From contig CAWEHB010000008.1 of assembly GCA_963808705.1 (NCBI GenBank), positions 186,001 through 250,000 on the forward strand: a stretch of 64,000 nt of DNA. Direction: 5' to 3'. The position numbers and the translations under genes were made by a program. The stretch's first letter is position 1. The number at the start of each line of letters is the position of its first letter. Of this stretch, positions 16,094 to 24,666 are shown piece after piece. The stretch comes from JASHPR01 sp963808705 (lineage in GTDB: Bacteria; Actinomycetota; Actinomycetes; Streptosporangiales; Streptosporangiaceae). The notes under the pieces were generated by a model. That model was not told the origin of the DNA. It made no database searches and was given only the letters and a program-made list of their open reading frames with translations.

Positions 16094-17224
16094 TCAGCGT
16101 AGTAGAACGCGGACCTCGTGGGTGAAGTTGGCTCCGTAGCCGAGCCGGTTCCACTCGGGTTGCTCCGGCTGGACCCGGCCGGCCAGGTCGGCCGCCCGGG
16201 TGCGGATGCTCGCTTCCCCCGGCCCCAGACCGCTGGCCAGGAACTCCCACTGCTGCCATCCGTGGACCGCCGGCACGCCGACCAGCCGCGCCTTCTGCCA
16301 TGGGCCGTGCGCCACGCTCACCTCGACCCGCGCGATGGGCGCCGCGCCCGACCAGGCCACCCCGCGGACGATCACGCCGCCCGCGGCGAGCTCCTGGCCG
16401 GTACCCGGCCTGGTGATCAGGGCGCGGACCTGCATCTCCCGGACCGCCTCCGGCGCATCGTGCCCGCCGCGGTCCCAGTCGTAGACGTAATGGACGGCCT
16501 GGAAGAATCCGTCGAACGGCTCCCCCGCCACCCTGATGTCGGTGAGCCACTTGACCGAGGCCACCGCGTACCAGCCGGGCACGACCAGCCGCAGCGGATA
16601 GCCGTGCCTGGCCGGCAGCGGCTGCCCGTTCGTCGCGTAGGCGAGCAGCGCGCCCGACTCCAGGGCGTCGCGGACCGGGAGGCTGCGCTCGAAGCGGATC
16701 GGGTGCGGCGAGCCGTCGACCGCGCCGCGGTCGGCGCCGCCGAAGATCACCTCATGGGCGCCAGGCCTGATCCCGGCGCGGGCGAGAACATCCGCGAGGC
16801 GCGGCCCGGTCCACTCCGCGGTGCCCACGGCCCCGTGGCCCCACTGCACGCCGGCCGTGGGCGGCCGGAACAGTTCCCGCCCGTTCCCGGCGCACTCGAG
16901 CGTGACCGTCATGGTCTCCGCGGGCAGTCGAGTCAGCTCATGCAGGCTCAGGCTCAGCGGCTGATGCACCATGCCGCCGACGCTGAGCCGCCACGCCGCC
17001 GGGTCGAGCACCGGGATCGGGAAGTGGCTGCGCCGGTAGAACCGGGCGGTCGGCGTCACCTCCCCGCCCAGGTCGGCAGGGGGCGTCTCGCAGTTCAGCG
17101 ACTCCGCCCCGTGCACGACGAGTCCGGCCTGAGCCGCGACCTGGCGCTCTCGCTCCAGGTCGGCCGCTGATGCGGGTGCGGCCCGGTTCCCGGCACGCGC
17201 CGGCGCGAGCCTCTCGATGGTCAC
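16094..17224 (-). CDS. Sulfite-oxidase-like molybdopterin oxidoreductase
   Basis: The 376-residue protein has the oxidoreductase molybdopterin-binding domain. This includes FYRRSHFPIP, WRLSVGGMV, the molybdenum-ligating Cys in VTLECAGNGRELFRP near residue 110, GYPLRLVVPGWYAVASVKWL, and then a Mo-co dimerisation (Ig-like) domain from about 260 (REMQVRALITRPG, GVAWSGAAPIARVEVS). No Tat or Sec signal is visible, so it appears cytoplasmic, and it lacks the cytochrome b5 domain of animal enzymes. Likely reaction: oxidation of sulfite or another sulfur/organic substrate. No heme subunit is adjacent. An AT-rich promoter-like stretch precedes it. Confidence 0.88.
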   Translation of the reverse strand: MTIERLAPARAGNRAAPASAADLERERQVAAQAGLVVHGAESLNCETPPADLGGEVTPTARFYRRSHFPIPVLDPAAWRLSVGGMVHQPLSLSLHELTRLPAETMTVTLECAGNGRELFRPPTAGVQWGHGAVGTAEWTGPRLADVLARAGIRPGAHEVIFGGADRGAVDGSPHPIRFERSLPVRDALESGALLAYATNGQPLPARHGYPLRLVVPGWYAVASVKWLTDIRVAGEPFDGFFQAVHYVYDWDRGGHDAPEAVREMQVRALITRPGTGQELAAGGVIVRGVAWSGAAPIARVEVSVAHGPWQKARLVGVPAVHGWQQWEFLASGLGPGEASIRTRAADLAGRVQPEQPEWNRLGYGANFTHEVRVLLR

Positions 17225-17266
17225 GGCCCACCCCCTGTTACGAGCTTGCCCGGACCGCCTATCCTA

Positions 17267-17278
17267 CTATAGCTATAG
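17267..17278. promoter_or_regulatory. Palindrome in promoter region of sulfite-oxidase-like gene
   Basis: CTATAGCTATAG is a perfect 12-bp palindrome inside the only AT-rich island between the divergent upstream region and the start at 17224. It overlaps possible -10 hexamers on either strand (TATAGC/TATAGG). It could be a promoter, an operator, or both. Confidence 0.4.
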
Positions 17279-17347
17279 GAATTATCAGCAAATGTCCGCG
17301 CTGCGGTCCGGAAGGCACGGCCCGCAGCGGCCCGCAGCGGGGCGAGG

Positions 17348-18238
17348 TCAGGGCACCTGGGCGAGGGCGGCCCGGGCGGCATCCAGCGCGGCGGTCCGGT
17401 ACGCCTCGCCGAACAGGCACACGTGCACGAGCAGCGGATGCAACTGGTGCAGCGGCACCCGGTGCCGCCAGCCGTCCGCCAGCGGCGCCACCTCCGCATA
17501 GCAGGCGATGATCCGGTCCAGGAACGGGGCGCCGAACAGGGCCAGCATGGCCAGGTCGGTCTCCCGGTGCCCGCCGTGGGCGGCCGGGTCGATCAGCCAT
17601 CCCCGGCCGCCGGACCACAGGACGTTCCCGGACCAGCAGTCACCGTGGATCCGGCTCGGTGCCTCGGCCGGCCCCGCCAGGTCAGGGGCGCGGACGGCGA
17701 CCGTTTCCACCAGGCGGACGTCCGCCCCGGTCAGCGAGCCGGCGTCCCGGGCGCGGCGGGCATAGGGCAGCAGCCGCTCGGCCGCGTACCACTCGGGCCA
17801 CGAGCCGCCCGCGTCGTTGCCGAGCGGCAGCCCGGCGATGAAGCCCGGCCACGGCGCACCGTACGCCTGCGCGCCCGCGGCGTGCATCCGCGCGAGGTCA
17901 CGCCCGAACCGCTCGGCCGCCTGCCTGCCCGGCGCCTCCGCGGGAAGCCACGAGATGACCAGCGCAGCCTCGTCCCAGCCGGCCACCTCCGGAACCGGCA
18001 CCGCTCCCGCCTCGGCGAGCCAGCGCAGCCCCCGCGCCTCGGCCTGGAAGCCGGCCATGCCGGCCATGCCGGCCGAGCCGACCCCGCCCGCACCGGCGAT
18101 CTTGGCAAAGACGACCCGGCCGTCGGCCAGCGTCGCCCGGCAATGACGCACGCCGTGCTGCCCGCCGATGTCCCGGCACTCGCGCACGCCCGTGCCGAGC
18201 AGACGCTCCAGCCGGATGCTGGCGTCCGGATCGGTCAA
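17348..18238 (-). CDS. Fructosamine/ribulosamine kinase family protein
   Basis: The product (about 296 residues from a TTG at 18238) has the fructosamine-3-kinase fold: FAKIAG (ATP-anchoring Lys), E in FQAEARGLRWL, PVPEVAGWDEAALVISWLP, catalytic loop IHGDCWSGNVLW and metal-binding LIDPAAHGGHRETDLAML. These enzymes phosphorylate sugars bound to protein lysines and so start deglycation. The start is uncertain: no ATG/GTG is in frame close to the phosphatase stop, so initiation at TTG with translational coupling is my choice. The upstream gene encodes a low-molecular-weight phosphatase, an arrangement known in bacteria where the phosphatase removes phosphate from ribulosamine-5-phosphates. Confidence 0.87.
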   Translation of the reverse strand: MTDPDASIRLERLLGTGVRECRDIGGQHGVRHCRATLADGRVVFAKIAGAGGVGSAGMAGMAGFQAEARGLRWLAEAGAVPVPEVAGWDEAALVISWLPAEAPGRQAAERFGRDLARMHAAGAQAYGAPWPGFIAGLPLGNDAGGSWPEWYAAERLLPYARRARDAGSLTGADVRLVETVAVRAPDLAGPAEAPSRIHGDCWSGNVLWSGGRGWLIDPAAHGGHRETDLAMLALFGAPFLDRIIACYAEVAPLADGWRHRVPLHQLHPLLVHVCLFGEAYRTAALDAARAALAQVP

Positions 18239-18245
18239 TACGGTG

Positions 18246-18761
18246 TCACCCGGACGGCTCGGTCTGGTCGGCCAGCAGTTCGGCGAGCTGGTCCGCCAGG
18301 CCGCGGGCGGCGGGCTGCACGAGGTCGAAGACCAGCGCGTACTCCTCCGGGCCGCCGTTGTAGGGGTCGGGGATGTCCAGGTCACGCGCGTCGCGGCGGC
18401 CGGCCGCGGCCGGGTCGAAGCGCCGCAGCAGCACCGTCCGCTCCGCGGCCTGGGCATCCGGCGCCATCCTCCGCAGGCGCGCCAGGTTGCTCTGGTCCAT
18501 CGCGACCACGAGGTCATAGCGCCGAAACCAGGACGGCTCGAACTGCCGCGCCCGGTGCTGAGCGCCGTCGTAACCGCGCCGGGCCAGCTCCGCCCTGGCC
18601 CGCGGATCCATCGGCCCGCCCACGTGCCAGTCCCCGGTGCCCGCGCTGTCGACCTCGACCCGGCCGGAAAGGCCCGCACGCTCGAGCTCCGCGCGGAGCA
18701 CCACCTCGGCCATCGGCGACCGGCAGATGTTCCCCAGGCACACCAAACAGACCCGGTACAT
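18246..18761 (-). CDS. Low-molecular-weight protein tyrosine phosphatase
   Basis: The P-loop CLGNICRSPMAE stands at residues 7-18 when translation starts at ATG 18761 (171 residues). Also seen are DSAGTGDWHVGGPMDPRA, the general-acid loop DIPDPYNGG and a C-terminal helix. A TTG at 18845 would add 28 poorly conserved residues. The family hydrolyses phosphotyrosine or small phosphate esters, and some members act as ribulosamine-5-phosphate phosphatases. Its stop is 7 bases from the kinase start, so the pair is an operon and may serve protein deglycation rather than tyrosine signalling (inference from context). Confidence 0.9.
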   Translation of the reverse strand: MYRVCLVCLGNICRSPMAEVVLRAELERAGLSGRVEVDSAGTGDWHVGGPMDPRARAELARRGYDGAQHRARQFEPSWFRRYDLVVAMDQSNLARLRRMAPDAQAAERTVLLRRFDPAAAGRRDARDLDIPDPYNGGPEEYALVFDLVQPAARGLADQLAELLADQTEPSG

Positions 18762-18865
18762 CCCCAACGCACGTCTCGGTGCCGGGACCCGCAGCGAAGC
18801 GTTATCAAGAGCGGACATTGGCACAAGCATGCCCGACGGGGTCAACTGCGGCGATTCCTGCCACG

Positions 18866-20260
18866 ATGGTGGGCATGCCTGCGGCGAACCCTTACCGGAA
18901 GCTGTCGTTCTGGCTGGACACCGTGCCCGGCACGCTCGGGCCGGGTGACCCGCTGCCCGGGGACCTCGACGCCGACGTGGCGATCGCGGGTGCCGGGTAC
19001 ACCGGCCTGTGGACCGCGTACTACCTGTCCCGCGCGGACCCGGGGCTGACGATAGCGGTCTGCGAGCGCGAGATCGCCGGGTTCGGCGCCTCGGGACGCA
19101 ACGGCGGATGGTGCTCGGCTCTGTTCCCCGCGTCGCTGGGCAAGCTGGAGCGGATGGCAGGCCGGGACGCGGCGGTCGGCCTGCACCGCGCCATGCAGGC
19201 GACCGTGGACGAAGTGGGACGGGTGGCAGCCGCCGAGGGCATCGACTGCCACTGGGCCAAGGGCGGAACGGTGCAGCTCGCCCGCTCGGCCACCCAGCTG
19301 GAGCGGGCCATTCAAGAGGTGGCGGAGGCCCGGTCGTTCGGGTTCGGCGAGGAAGACCTGCGGTTGCTGTCGGCCGCGGACGCCGGCGCGCTCGCCGGGG
19401 CCGCCGGCGTGCTGGGCGGCACCTACACCCCGCATTGCGCCGCGATCCACCCGGCGCGGCTCGCCCGGGGGCTGGCCGAGGTGGTACGCCGGCGCGGTGT
19501 CTCGCTGTTCGAGCGCACGCCGGTGCTGCGGATAGATCCCGGGCGGCTGGTCACGGCGACCGGGACGGTGCGGGCACGGTACGTGATCCGCGCCACCGAG
19601 GGCTACACCGCGCAGCTGCCGGGCCTGCGCCGGACGGTGGCTCCGGTGTACTCGCTGATGATCGCGACGGCCCCGCTGCCCGAGGCCGTCTGGGCCGAGA
19701 TCGGCCTCGCGGGCAGGCCGACGTTCAACGACCTGCGGCACCTGATCATCTACGGGCAGCGCACCGCGGACGGGCGGCTGGCGTTCGGCGGCCGCGGCGC
19801 CCCGTACCACCTCGGCTCGGCCGTGCGGCCGTCGTTCGACCGCGTTCCCGCGGTGTTCGCGGCGCTGCGGCACACCCTGGCCGAGCTGTTCCCGGTGCTC
19901 GGCGACGTCGAGGTGACGCACGGCTGGGGCGGCCCGATCGGCGTGCCCCGGGACTGGTGCGCGTCGGTCGGCCTGGACCGCTCCACCGGGCTCGGCTGGG
20001 CCGGCGGCTACGTCGGCGACGGGGTGGCCACCACCAACCTGGCCGGGCGCACCCTGGCCGACCTGATCACCGGGACGGACAGCGAGATCACCCGGCTGCC
20101 CTGGGTGGGCCACCGCTCGCCCCGCTGGGAACCCGAGCCGCTGCGCTGGCTCGGCGTGAACGCCGGCCTGCAGGTGATGAGCCTGGCCGACCGGCAGGAG
20201 GCGAGGACCGGGCGCCCGTCGCCGGCGGCCCAGGTGATGAGCAGGTTCCTGGGATCCTGA
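18866..20260 (+). CDS. FAD-dependent DAO-family oxidoreductase
   Basis: The 464-residue protein opens with a short NPYRKLSFWLDTVPG segment, then the FAD dinucleotide fold DVAIAGAGYTGLWTAYYLS, the FGASGRNGGWCSALFP loop typical of D-amino-acid-oxidase-like/PuuB-type gamma-glutamylputrescine oxidases, and a C-terminal TGLGWAGGYVGDGVATTNLAG. Reaction: oxidation of an amine or amino acid with O2 or quinone; substrate unknown. A second ATG at 18875 is possible. It is divergent from the phosphatase gene and ends just before the tRNA-Lys gene, so it is the last chromosomal gene before the island. Confidence 0.87.
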   Translation: MVGMPAANPYRKLSFWLDTVPGTLGPGDPLPGDLDADVAIAGAGYTGLWTAYYLSRADPGLTIAVCEREIAGFGASGRNGGWCSALFPASLGKLERMAGRDAAVGLHRAMQATVDEVGRVAAAEGIDCHWAKGGTVQLARSATQLERAIQEVAEARSFGFGEEDLRLLSAADAGALAGAAGVLGGTYTPHCAAIHPARLARGLAEVVRRRGVSLFERTPVLRIDPGRLVTATGTVRARYVIRATEGYTAQLPGLRRTVAPVYSLMIATAPLPEAVWAEIGLAGRPTFNDLRHLIIYGQRTADGRLAFGGRGAPYHLGSAVRPSFDRVPAVFAALRHTLAELFPVLGDVEVTHGWGGPIGVPRDWCASVGLDRSTGLGWAGGYVGDGVATTNLAGRTLADLITGTDSEITRLPWVGHRSPRWEPEPLRWLGVNAGLQVMSLADRQEARTGRPSPAAQVMSRFLGS

Positions 20261-20383
20261 CGCCAGGCCGCCGGCGGCCGGAGCCCGCTTCCGGCAACGG
20301 CCGGGCACGCCCGCCGCGCGGTGATCGAGTTCGGGCCCAACTCGCACCGACCAGCGCCGGGCTGCTACCATCACTGGGTCCTG

Positions 20384-20456
20384 GCGCCGCTAGCTCAATT
20401 GGCAGAGCAGCGGACTCTTAATCCGCGGGTTCGGGGTTCAAGTCCCTGGCGGCGCA
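20384..20456 (+). tRNA. tRNA-Lys (anticodon CTT)
   Basis: A complete cloverleaf can be read. The acceptor stem is GCGCCGC/GCGGCGC, then D arm TAGCTCAATTGGCAGAGCA, anticodon arm GCGGA-CTCTTAA-TCCGC with anticodon CTT, T arm with GGTTCAAGTC, and discriminator A. CCA is not encoded (CCC follows). The 3' half is repeated at 20488-20525 and 29392-29433, so it is the integration site of a mobile element. Confidence 0.95.
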
Positions 20457-20556
20457 CCCGAGCTGACCTGCGCTGATACACGATTCCTAATCCGCGGGTT
20501 CGGGGTTCAAGTCCCTGGCGGCGCACCCGAGCTGACCTGCGCTGATACACGATTCC
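20419..20556 (+). repeat. 69-bp tandem duplication of the tRNA-Lys 3' end (attachment-site array, left)
   Basis: Bases 20419-20487 and 20488-20556 appear identical: tRNA-Lys from TAATCCGCGG to its end plus 31 bp of flank (ending ACACGATTCC). This gives two adjacent left attachment-like cores and suggests repeated integration and imprecise loss at this tRNA. Confidence 0.85.
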
Positions 20557-20821
20557 GGCGTCGGCGTTGATCTTGCGTGGGGCCGGACTGAGGCCACTGT
20601 GGGGCCGCCCAGGGGCCGCCCAGGGCCGTTCAGAGGCCGTCCACGTGAGCCGACGGAGGCGTCGCCGTTCGTGATCCGCAAGGGCCACTGCGTGGGCAGC
20701 ATTTAGCCCCGCCCGGGCCTTGATCCCGGCCGCGGAGTCGTCTTCTTCGGTTAGCTTCCCTTCTGCGTCGGCTGATACGGACGGGATCCCTTGCGGGCGC
20801 AGGGAGCGCGGCTAGCGTGCG

Positions 20822-21919
20822 TCAGCGGGGACCTGCTCGGCTGCGGCGAGACGGCCGGCCGATCTGCCGCCCGGGATGCGCCCTTGACCGCTGCCCCGCC
20901 CGCGGCTGGTTATGTCGCCGGCCTTTGACCCGCCTGCGGTGAGGCTGGCGCCGGCGCTTGGTCCCCGGAACCACACATCCGGCCCGCAGGATCAGTGCGG
21001 CGACCTTCTCCGCGGCGGTGCGGGCGACCTCGGGCAGGACCGAGATGTAGGTGTCGGCGGTCAGCGCGATGCTCGAGTGGCCGAGCTGGTCTTGCACCGT
21101 GCGCAGGTCTACGCCCGCGGCCAGCGCGAGCGTGGCCGCGCCGTGCCGAAGATCGTGCAGCCGGACCGGCGGCAGCCCGGCGTCGGCGCCCAGCTTCTTG
21201 AAGATGCGGCTGAGCCGGTCGGGGGCCAGCGGGTCGCCCTTGAGGTTGTGAACACATACCCGCTGGCCCGGTAGCCGGGCCCGAACGCGGCCGCCTCGGC
21301 ACGCTGCCGGTCACGGTGCGCGCGCAGCGCGGCGACCGTGGTGTGATCCAGCGCGATCGTCCGGACGCTGTGCGGTGTCTTGGGCGGGCAGACAACCAGA
21401 TGCCCGTCGTATTGCTGCAGCTGCTGGCTGATCACCGCCATCTTGCCGTCCAGGTCCACATCGCACCAGCGCAGCGGCCGCCTCGCCCCTGCGCAGGCCG
21501 CGCAGCGCGATCAGATGGTAGGCGGCGTACATCCGGTGATCTCGAATCGAGCGCAGGAAGGTAGTGGTCTGCGCCACGGTCCACACCGCCACTGCGGGGT
21601 GTTCGCCGGTGCGCTGCCAGTGCTCGACCCGGCCGGGCGTCCACACCACCGCCCGGGGCCGCCGGGCGCGCGGCAGCTCGGCCCGGCTGGCCGGGTTGTC
21701 GCCGATCAGGGCGCGGCGGACCGCGCCGTTCAGCGCCGCCCGCAAAGTGGCGCGGATCCGGTTCAGCGTCGCTGACGTCACCGGCGACCCGGCGGCTTGA
21801 TGCTGGCGGGTGATCGCAGTCAACATCGCCTGGACGTGCTCGGCGGAAAGCTCGGCCAGCAGCACCCTGCCCAGGTAAGGGACCAAGTACAACCGCACAT
21901 GCGCGGCATAGCCCCGCAT
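20822..21919 (-). pseudogene. Frameshifted, N-terminally truncated tyrosine recombinase (island integrase)
   Basis: Three consecutive pieces in two frames rebuild a phage-type integrase. The core-binding part is YLVPYLGRVLLAELSAEHVQAML. A catalytic part in the shifted frame from about 21475 to 21250 holds VDLDGKMAVISQQL and PPKTPHSVRTIALD. The end is back in the first frame with HDLRHG and LGHSSIALTADTY (catalytic R-H-x-R, H and Tyr). The shifts, a net +1 near 21475 and -1 near 21250, compensate. The first 50-60 residues of the family (DNA-binding arm) are missing, replaced by a hydrolase fragment. Orientation next to the tRNA-Lys copies identifies it as the island integrase, now inactive unless the shifts are sequencing errors. 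Confidence 0.85.
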
Positions 21920-21924
21920 GGTCG

Positions 21925-22182
21925 CGACCCGAGCTCGTAACCTCCGCCGTGCAGGAACAGGAGCACCCGGCCGGTGTCCGCTCCGGGGGCGTCCAGCCAG
22001 TGGGCTGGCACGCCGTCCGCGGTTACCTCCGTCACCAGCACGTCGTCAGGTACCGGATGAAGGCGGTCCCCCGGGGTGAAGGCGGCGCGGCGCTCGGTCA
22101 GCGTCGGCGGGGCCTGGCTGGCACTGGCCTTCTGCCGGTCTCTGAGGGTGTCAATTACGTCCTGCATTGCCTGGCTTGGCAT
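21925..22182 (-). pseudogene. N-terminal fragment of an HSL-type alpha/beta hydrolase
   Basis: From an ATG at 22182 with a strong AAGGAGAGG site, 86 residues match the front of hormone-sensitive-lipase-type esterases: DTLRDRQKASASQAPPTLTE, PVPDDVLVTEVTADGVPAHW and the oxyanion motif LFLHGGGYELGS. It then runs straight into the integrase remnant at about 21920, so the nucleophile, acid and His of the triad are lost. This is a recombination joint between two genes on the same strand. Confidence 0.7.
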
Positions 22183-22647
22183 GTCGGCCTCTCCTTTGGC
22201 ATGGGGCTGCCTGTGTGATGCGGCGTGGATGGCGCTTCGGAGGCCGGGCCAGGATGCCGGCGCTTTGGCCGATTGCTCCTGACAATCACTGTTGCGACCC
22301 CTAACGACCGCGTTGCGGCACCTTCCGCCGAGAGCTGCGGGCCAGACGACCCAACCGGCCGTACGCCCCGGTGCGGCCCGGCATTTCATCTCAACGTACG
22401 TTCGGCCAGGCTGCAGGCATTGCGAACCGGAGAACCGGATGACCCCCCAACCTCAGCCGGCCGATCGCTGCCCGCCCGGTCCGGCGCGCCGGGCTACCCG
22501 GCACTGGCGGCCACCGTCGACGAGGCGGCCACCAAGCCGGGCCCCTATACGCGCGGACAGCGAAGGCCTGGAGTCTCATGCAGCTTGAGCGCCAGCTCCG
22601 CCCCGAGGCGTCCTCGCGCGGCACACGCCGAGGCGGCGACGCCCTGA
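22183..22647. other. Gene-free stretch inside island
   Basis: About 465 bp between the hydrolase fragment and the carbonic anhydrase. Open frames exist on both strands, but none has a plausible start, protein pattern or ribosome site. I see no repeat or hairpin of note. Confidence 0.4.
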
Positions 22648-23169
22648 CTAGCCAGCGACGGTCTCCCCGTCCGGGAACACCTCGCTGAGCCGCCCGGTGC
22701 TGACGTCATAGACGAATCCCCTGACCGGGACCTCCGGCGAGATCCATGGATGTGACCTGGCCTTCTGGATCTGCTCCTTGGTGTTCGCCTCGGCGTCGGT
22801 GAAGCTGTAGAACTTGGCCGGCGCAATCGGCGCTTGCCCGGTCTCCTTGCGGAGCCGGTCCTCCCGCTCGCTGTCGGTGAACCTGAGCATCCCGCAGTCG
22901 GTGTGATTGATGATCATTATCTCTCTGGTGCCCAGCAACCTGGTCGAGAGAACCAGCGATCGGACCGCGTCGTCGTCGATCACGGTGCCGAAGTTCCTGA
23001 TCATGTCGACATCGGCAGCGGCGAGACCCAGCATCTGCTCGATGCTAGTGAGCCGGGGATCCGCACAAGTGACGATCGCGATCTTGGGCGCCGGCGGCCC
23101 CCCGCGGCTGGGATCGTAGACGTTGGCGATGGTTGCATTGGCGCTCAGCGCCTCGTCAATGAGACTCAT
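22648..23169 (-). CDS. Beta-carbonic anhydrase
   Basis: The 173-residue protein has the zinc ligands of the beta class: Cys and the Asp-Arg dyad in IVTCADPRLTS (near residue 35), and His and Cys in INHTDCGML (near 88). It also has the characteristic RNFGTVI. It is a short form as in mycobacterial-type enzymes and interconverts CO2 and bicarbonate in the cytoplasm. A repeated GGAGAAGGAGAAAGG ribosome site precedes the ATG. It is cargo of the tRNA-Lys island; orientation is shared with the integrase remnant. Confidence 0.92.
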   Translation of the reverse strand: MSLIDEALSANATIANVYDPSRGGPPAPKIAIVTCADPRLTSIEQMLGLAAADVDMIRNFGTVIDDDAVRSLVLSTRLLGTREIMIINHTDCGMLRFTDSEREDRLRKETGQAPIAPAKFYSFTDAEANTKEQIQKARSHPWISPEVPVRGFVYDVSTGRLSEVFPDGETVAG

Positions 23170-23192
23170 GACCTTTCTCCTTCTCCTTCTCC

Positions 23193-23315
23193 ATGGCCCG
23201 GCTGGCCGGCCTGCGGCTGCGGGAGCGCTACCAGGACTGGGACCGCGGCCCGTTCACCGGAGAGAGCCAGGACCACAGCTCGGTCTACGAGGTCACCGCA
23301 GCGCCTGGCGGATGA
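23193..23315 (+). pseudogene. C-terminal fragment of a SAM methyltransferase
   Basis: Forty codons encode LAGLRLRERYQDWDRGPF and SQDHSSVYEVT, the ending I associate with a group of actinobacterial class I methyltransferases. Everything upstream is missing and the piece overlaps the 3' end of the next gene on the other strand. A remnant, not a functional gene. Confidence 0.4.
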
Positions 23316-23997
23316 ACGTGGCCACGGCGACCGGCTTCGCGATGAACGCGGTGTGCGAGCCGTCAATGGCGTCGGTCGTGGCGCCCATCCGCTGCGCCAT
23401 GAACCGTTCCGCGTCCGGCGAGATCGCGTTGTCGTGCTCGGAGACCAGGAACCAGGACGGCTTGGTCTTCCAGCCCGCCGCGGTGGCGTTCTCGTTGAGC
23501 GCCGCGGCCGCGAGCGGGCGCTGGGTCGCGAACATGACATCGGCCATGTCCACCGGCACGTCGGCGCAGAACGTCTCCCGGAACTGGTTCTTCTGGACGT
23601 ACAGGTCGGGACCGCCCGCGGCGCCGGGCGCGTCGTAGGGGGTCGGGGCGGCCGTCTTGGCGAGCAGGGGCGGCGGGAACGGCTGCTGCACGGTCGCGCA
23701 GCTCTCGCCCACCTCCAGCCCGAACGCCGCGAGAAAGACCAGGCCGGCCACGTCCTCCAGGCCGGCGGACGCCTGGGAGATCACGGCGCCCCCGTAGGAA
23801 TGCCCGACGAGCACGACCGGGCCGTCGATGGCCTTGACCACGTCGCCGACGACGCTGGCGTCGAAGGCGACGCCTCGCAACGGGTTCGGCGGGGCGAGCG
23901 CCGTGTGGCCGGCGCTCTCGAGCTCGCGGATCACTCCCGCGAACCCGGACGCGTCGGCGAAGGCGCCGTGGACGAGGACGACGGTGGGACCAGGCAT
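23293..23997 (-). CDS. Alpha/beta hydrolase (EstC/pyrethroid-hydrolase-like)
   Basis: The 234-residue enzyme has oxyanion motif VLVHGAFADASGF, nucleophile elbow VLVGHSYGGAVI (Ser near 85), an acid in LVSEHDNAISP and the catalytic His in IDGSHTAFIAKP close to the end. This composition is typical of small hydrolases annotated as alpha/beta fold or salicylate-esterase-like proteins. Substrate unknown. A GAGGAGAACCCC site precedes the ATG. Cargo of the tRNA-Lys island; intact. Confidence 0.88.
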   Translation of the reverse strand: MPGPTVVLVHGAFADASGFAGVIRELESAGHTALAPPNPLRGVAFDASVVGDVVKAIDGPVVLVGHSYGGAVISQASAGLEDVAGLVFLAAFGLEVGESCATVQQPFPPPLLAKTAAPTPYDAPGAAGGPDLYVQKNQFRETFCADVPVDMADVMFATQRPLAAAALNENATAAGWKTKPSWFLVSEHDNAISPDAERFMAQRMGATTDAIDGSHTAFIAKPVAVATFIRQALR

Positions 23998-24666
23998 GGG
24001 GTTCTCCTCGCGGTTGGAGAGGTGACCCCCACGACGCTACGTCACCGGACCCGAGCGGGCCGACCCGGGTGCGCCGCCCCGGGCGTGGGGATAGTAACCG
24101 GCATGGAGGGGCCGGGGGACGGTGGCTGCTGCAGGAGGCGGTCGCCATCGTCCGAGATCAGCGCGATACCTCGACGCCCTGAGCGCTAGGCATAACACCG
24201 CGAAGACTGCGATTTCGAGCCAAGTGCGGAGGCGAACCGGTGCCGTCTGTGCGCTGTCGCCGTTCGCCGCCAGGCGAGCCCGGCACCGGCATCGGGCACT
24301 GCGTCTCACGGTCATCACGGCAGCTCCTGCGGGGCCATCACGCCCGGCGTGATCGGGTCGGAAATACCGTTAGATCCAGAGTCGCGAGTCCTGCGCTGGA
24401 GCATCAGGCGGCCAGCTGCTGACCGATACGGATCAGGCCGTTCGGCGCGTCCGCCGTGACCAGGCAGTCGACGTGGACCAGCGCTATAAGGCGGTTCGCG
24501 ACCGGTATCCCGCGTGACGTTCGGTGATCCGGCTATGTCTGGGGTATCCGCCTGGCCGCGCGCGGCCAGGCGGATCTCTTACCGTCTGACCTGCCTACCG
24601 GGCAGCAAACCGGGCCACAGCGCGACTAAGGTGCGCGCCATTGCCGGCGCGTGGTGAAGAGCGGGC
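23998..24666. other. Gene-free stretch with palindrome
   Basis: About 670 bp between the hydrolase start and the isomerase stop. No frame resembles a protein with confidence. A short plus-strand segment near 24420-24520 (AVRRVRRDQAVDVDQRYKAV) could be the end of a lost gene. The one structured item is the 30-bp palindrome at 24546. Confidence 0.4.
24546..24575. terminator. Perfect 30-bp palindrome, likely terminator hairpin
   Basis: Two 15-base arms (ATCCGCCTGGCCGCG and its exact reverse complement) meet with no spacer, followed by TCTCTTACC. It lies about 90 bp after the stop of the FKBP gene (minus strand). It could terminate that transcript, although a loopless palindrome may also be a protein-binding site. 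Confidence 0.55.

Noticed and set aside
6619..18238. Methyltransferases, SDR, SnoaL and sulfotransferase considered as a natural-product cluster
   Set aside because: No polyketide synthase, NRPS, terpene synthase or other core enzyme is present; the KstR-type operators favour catabolism.
21250..21475. Programmed frameshifting in the integrase
   Set aside because: The two shifts show no slippery heptamer or stem, and the gene also lacks its N-terminus; decay or sequencing error is simpler.
24037..24318. Minus-strand 93-residue frame with one hydrophobic stretch
   Set aside because: Composition is arginine-rich noise apart from the hydrophobic segment; start and upstream site are poor.
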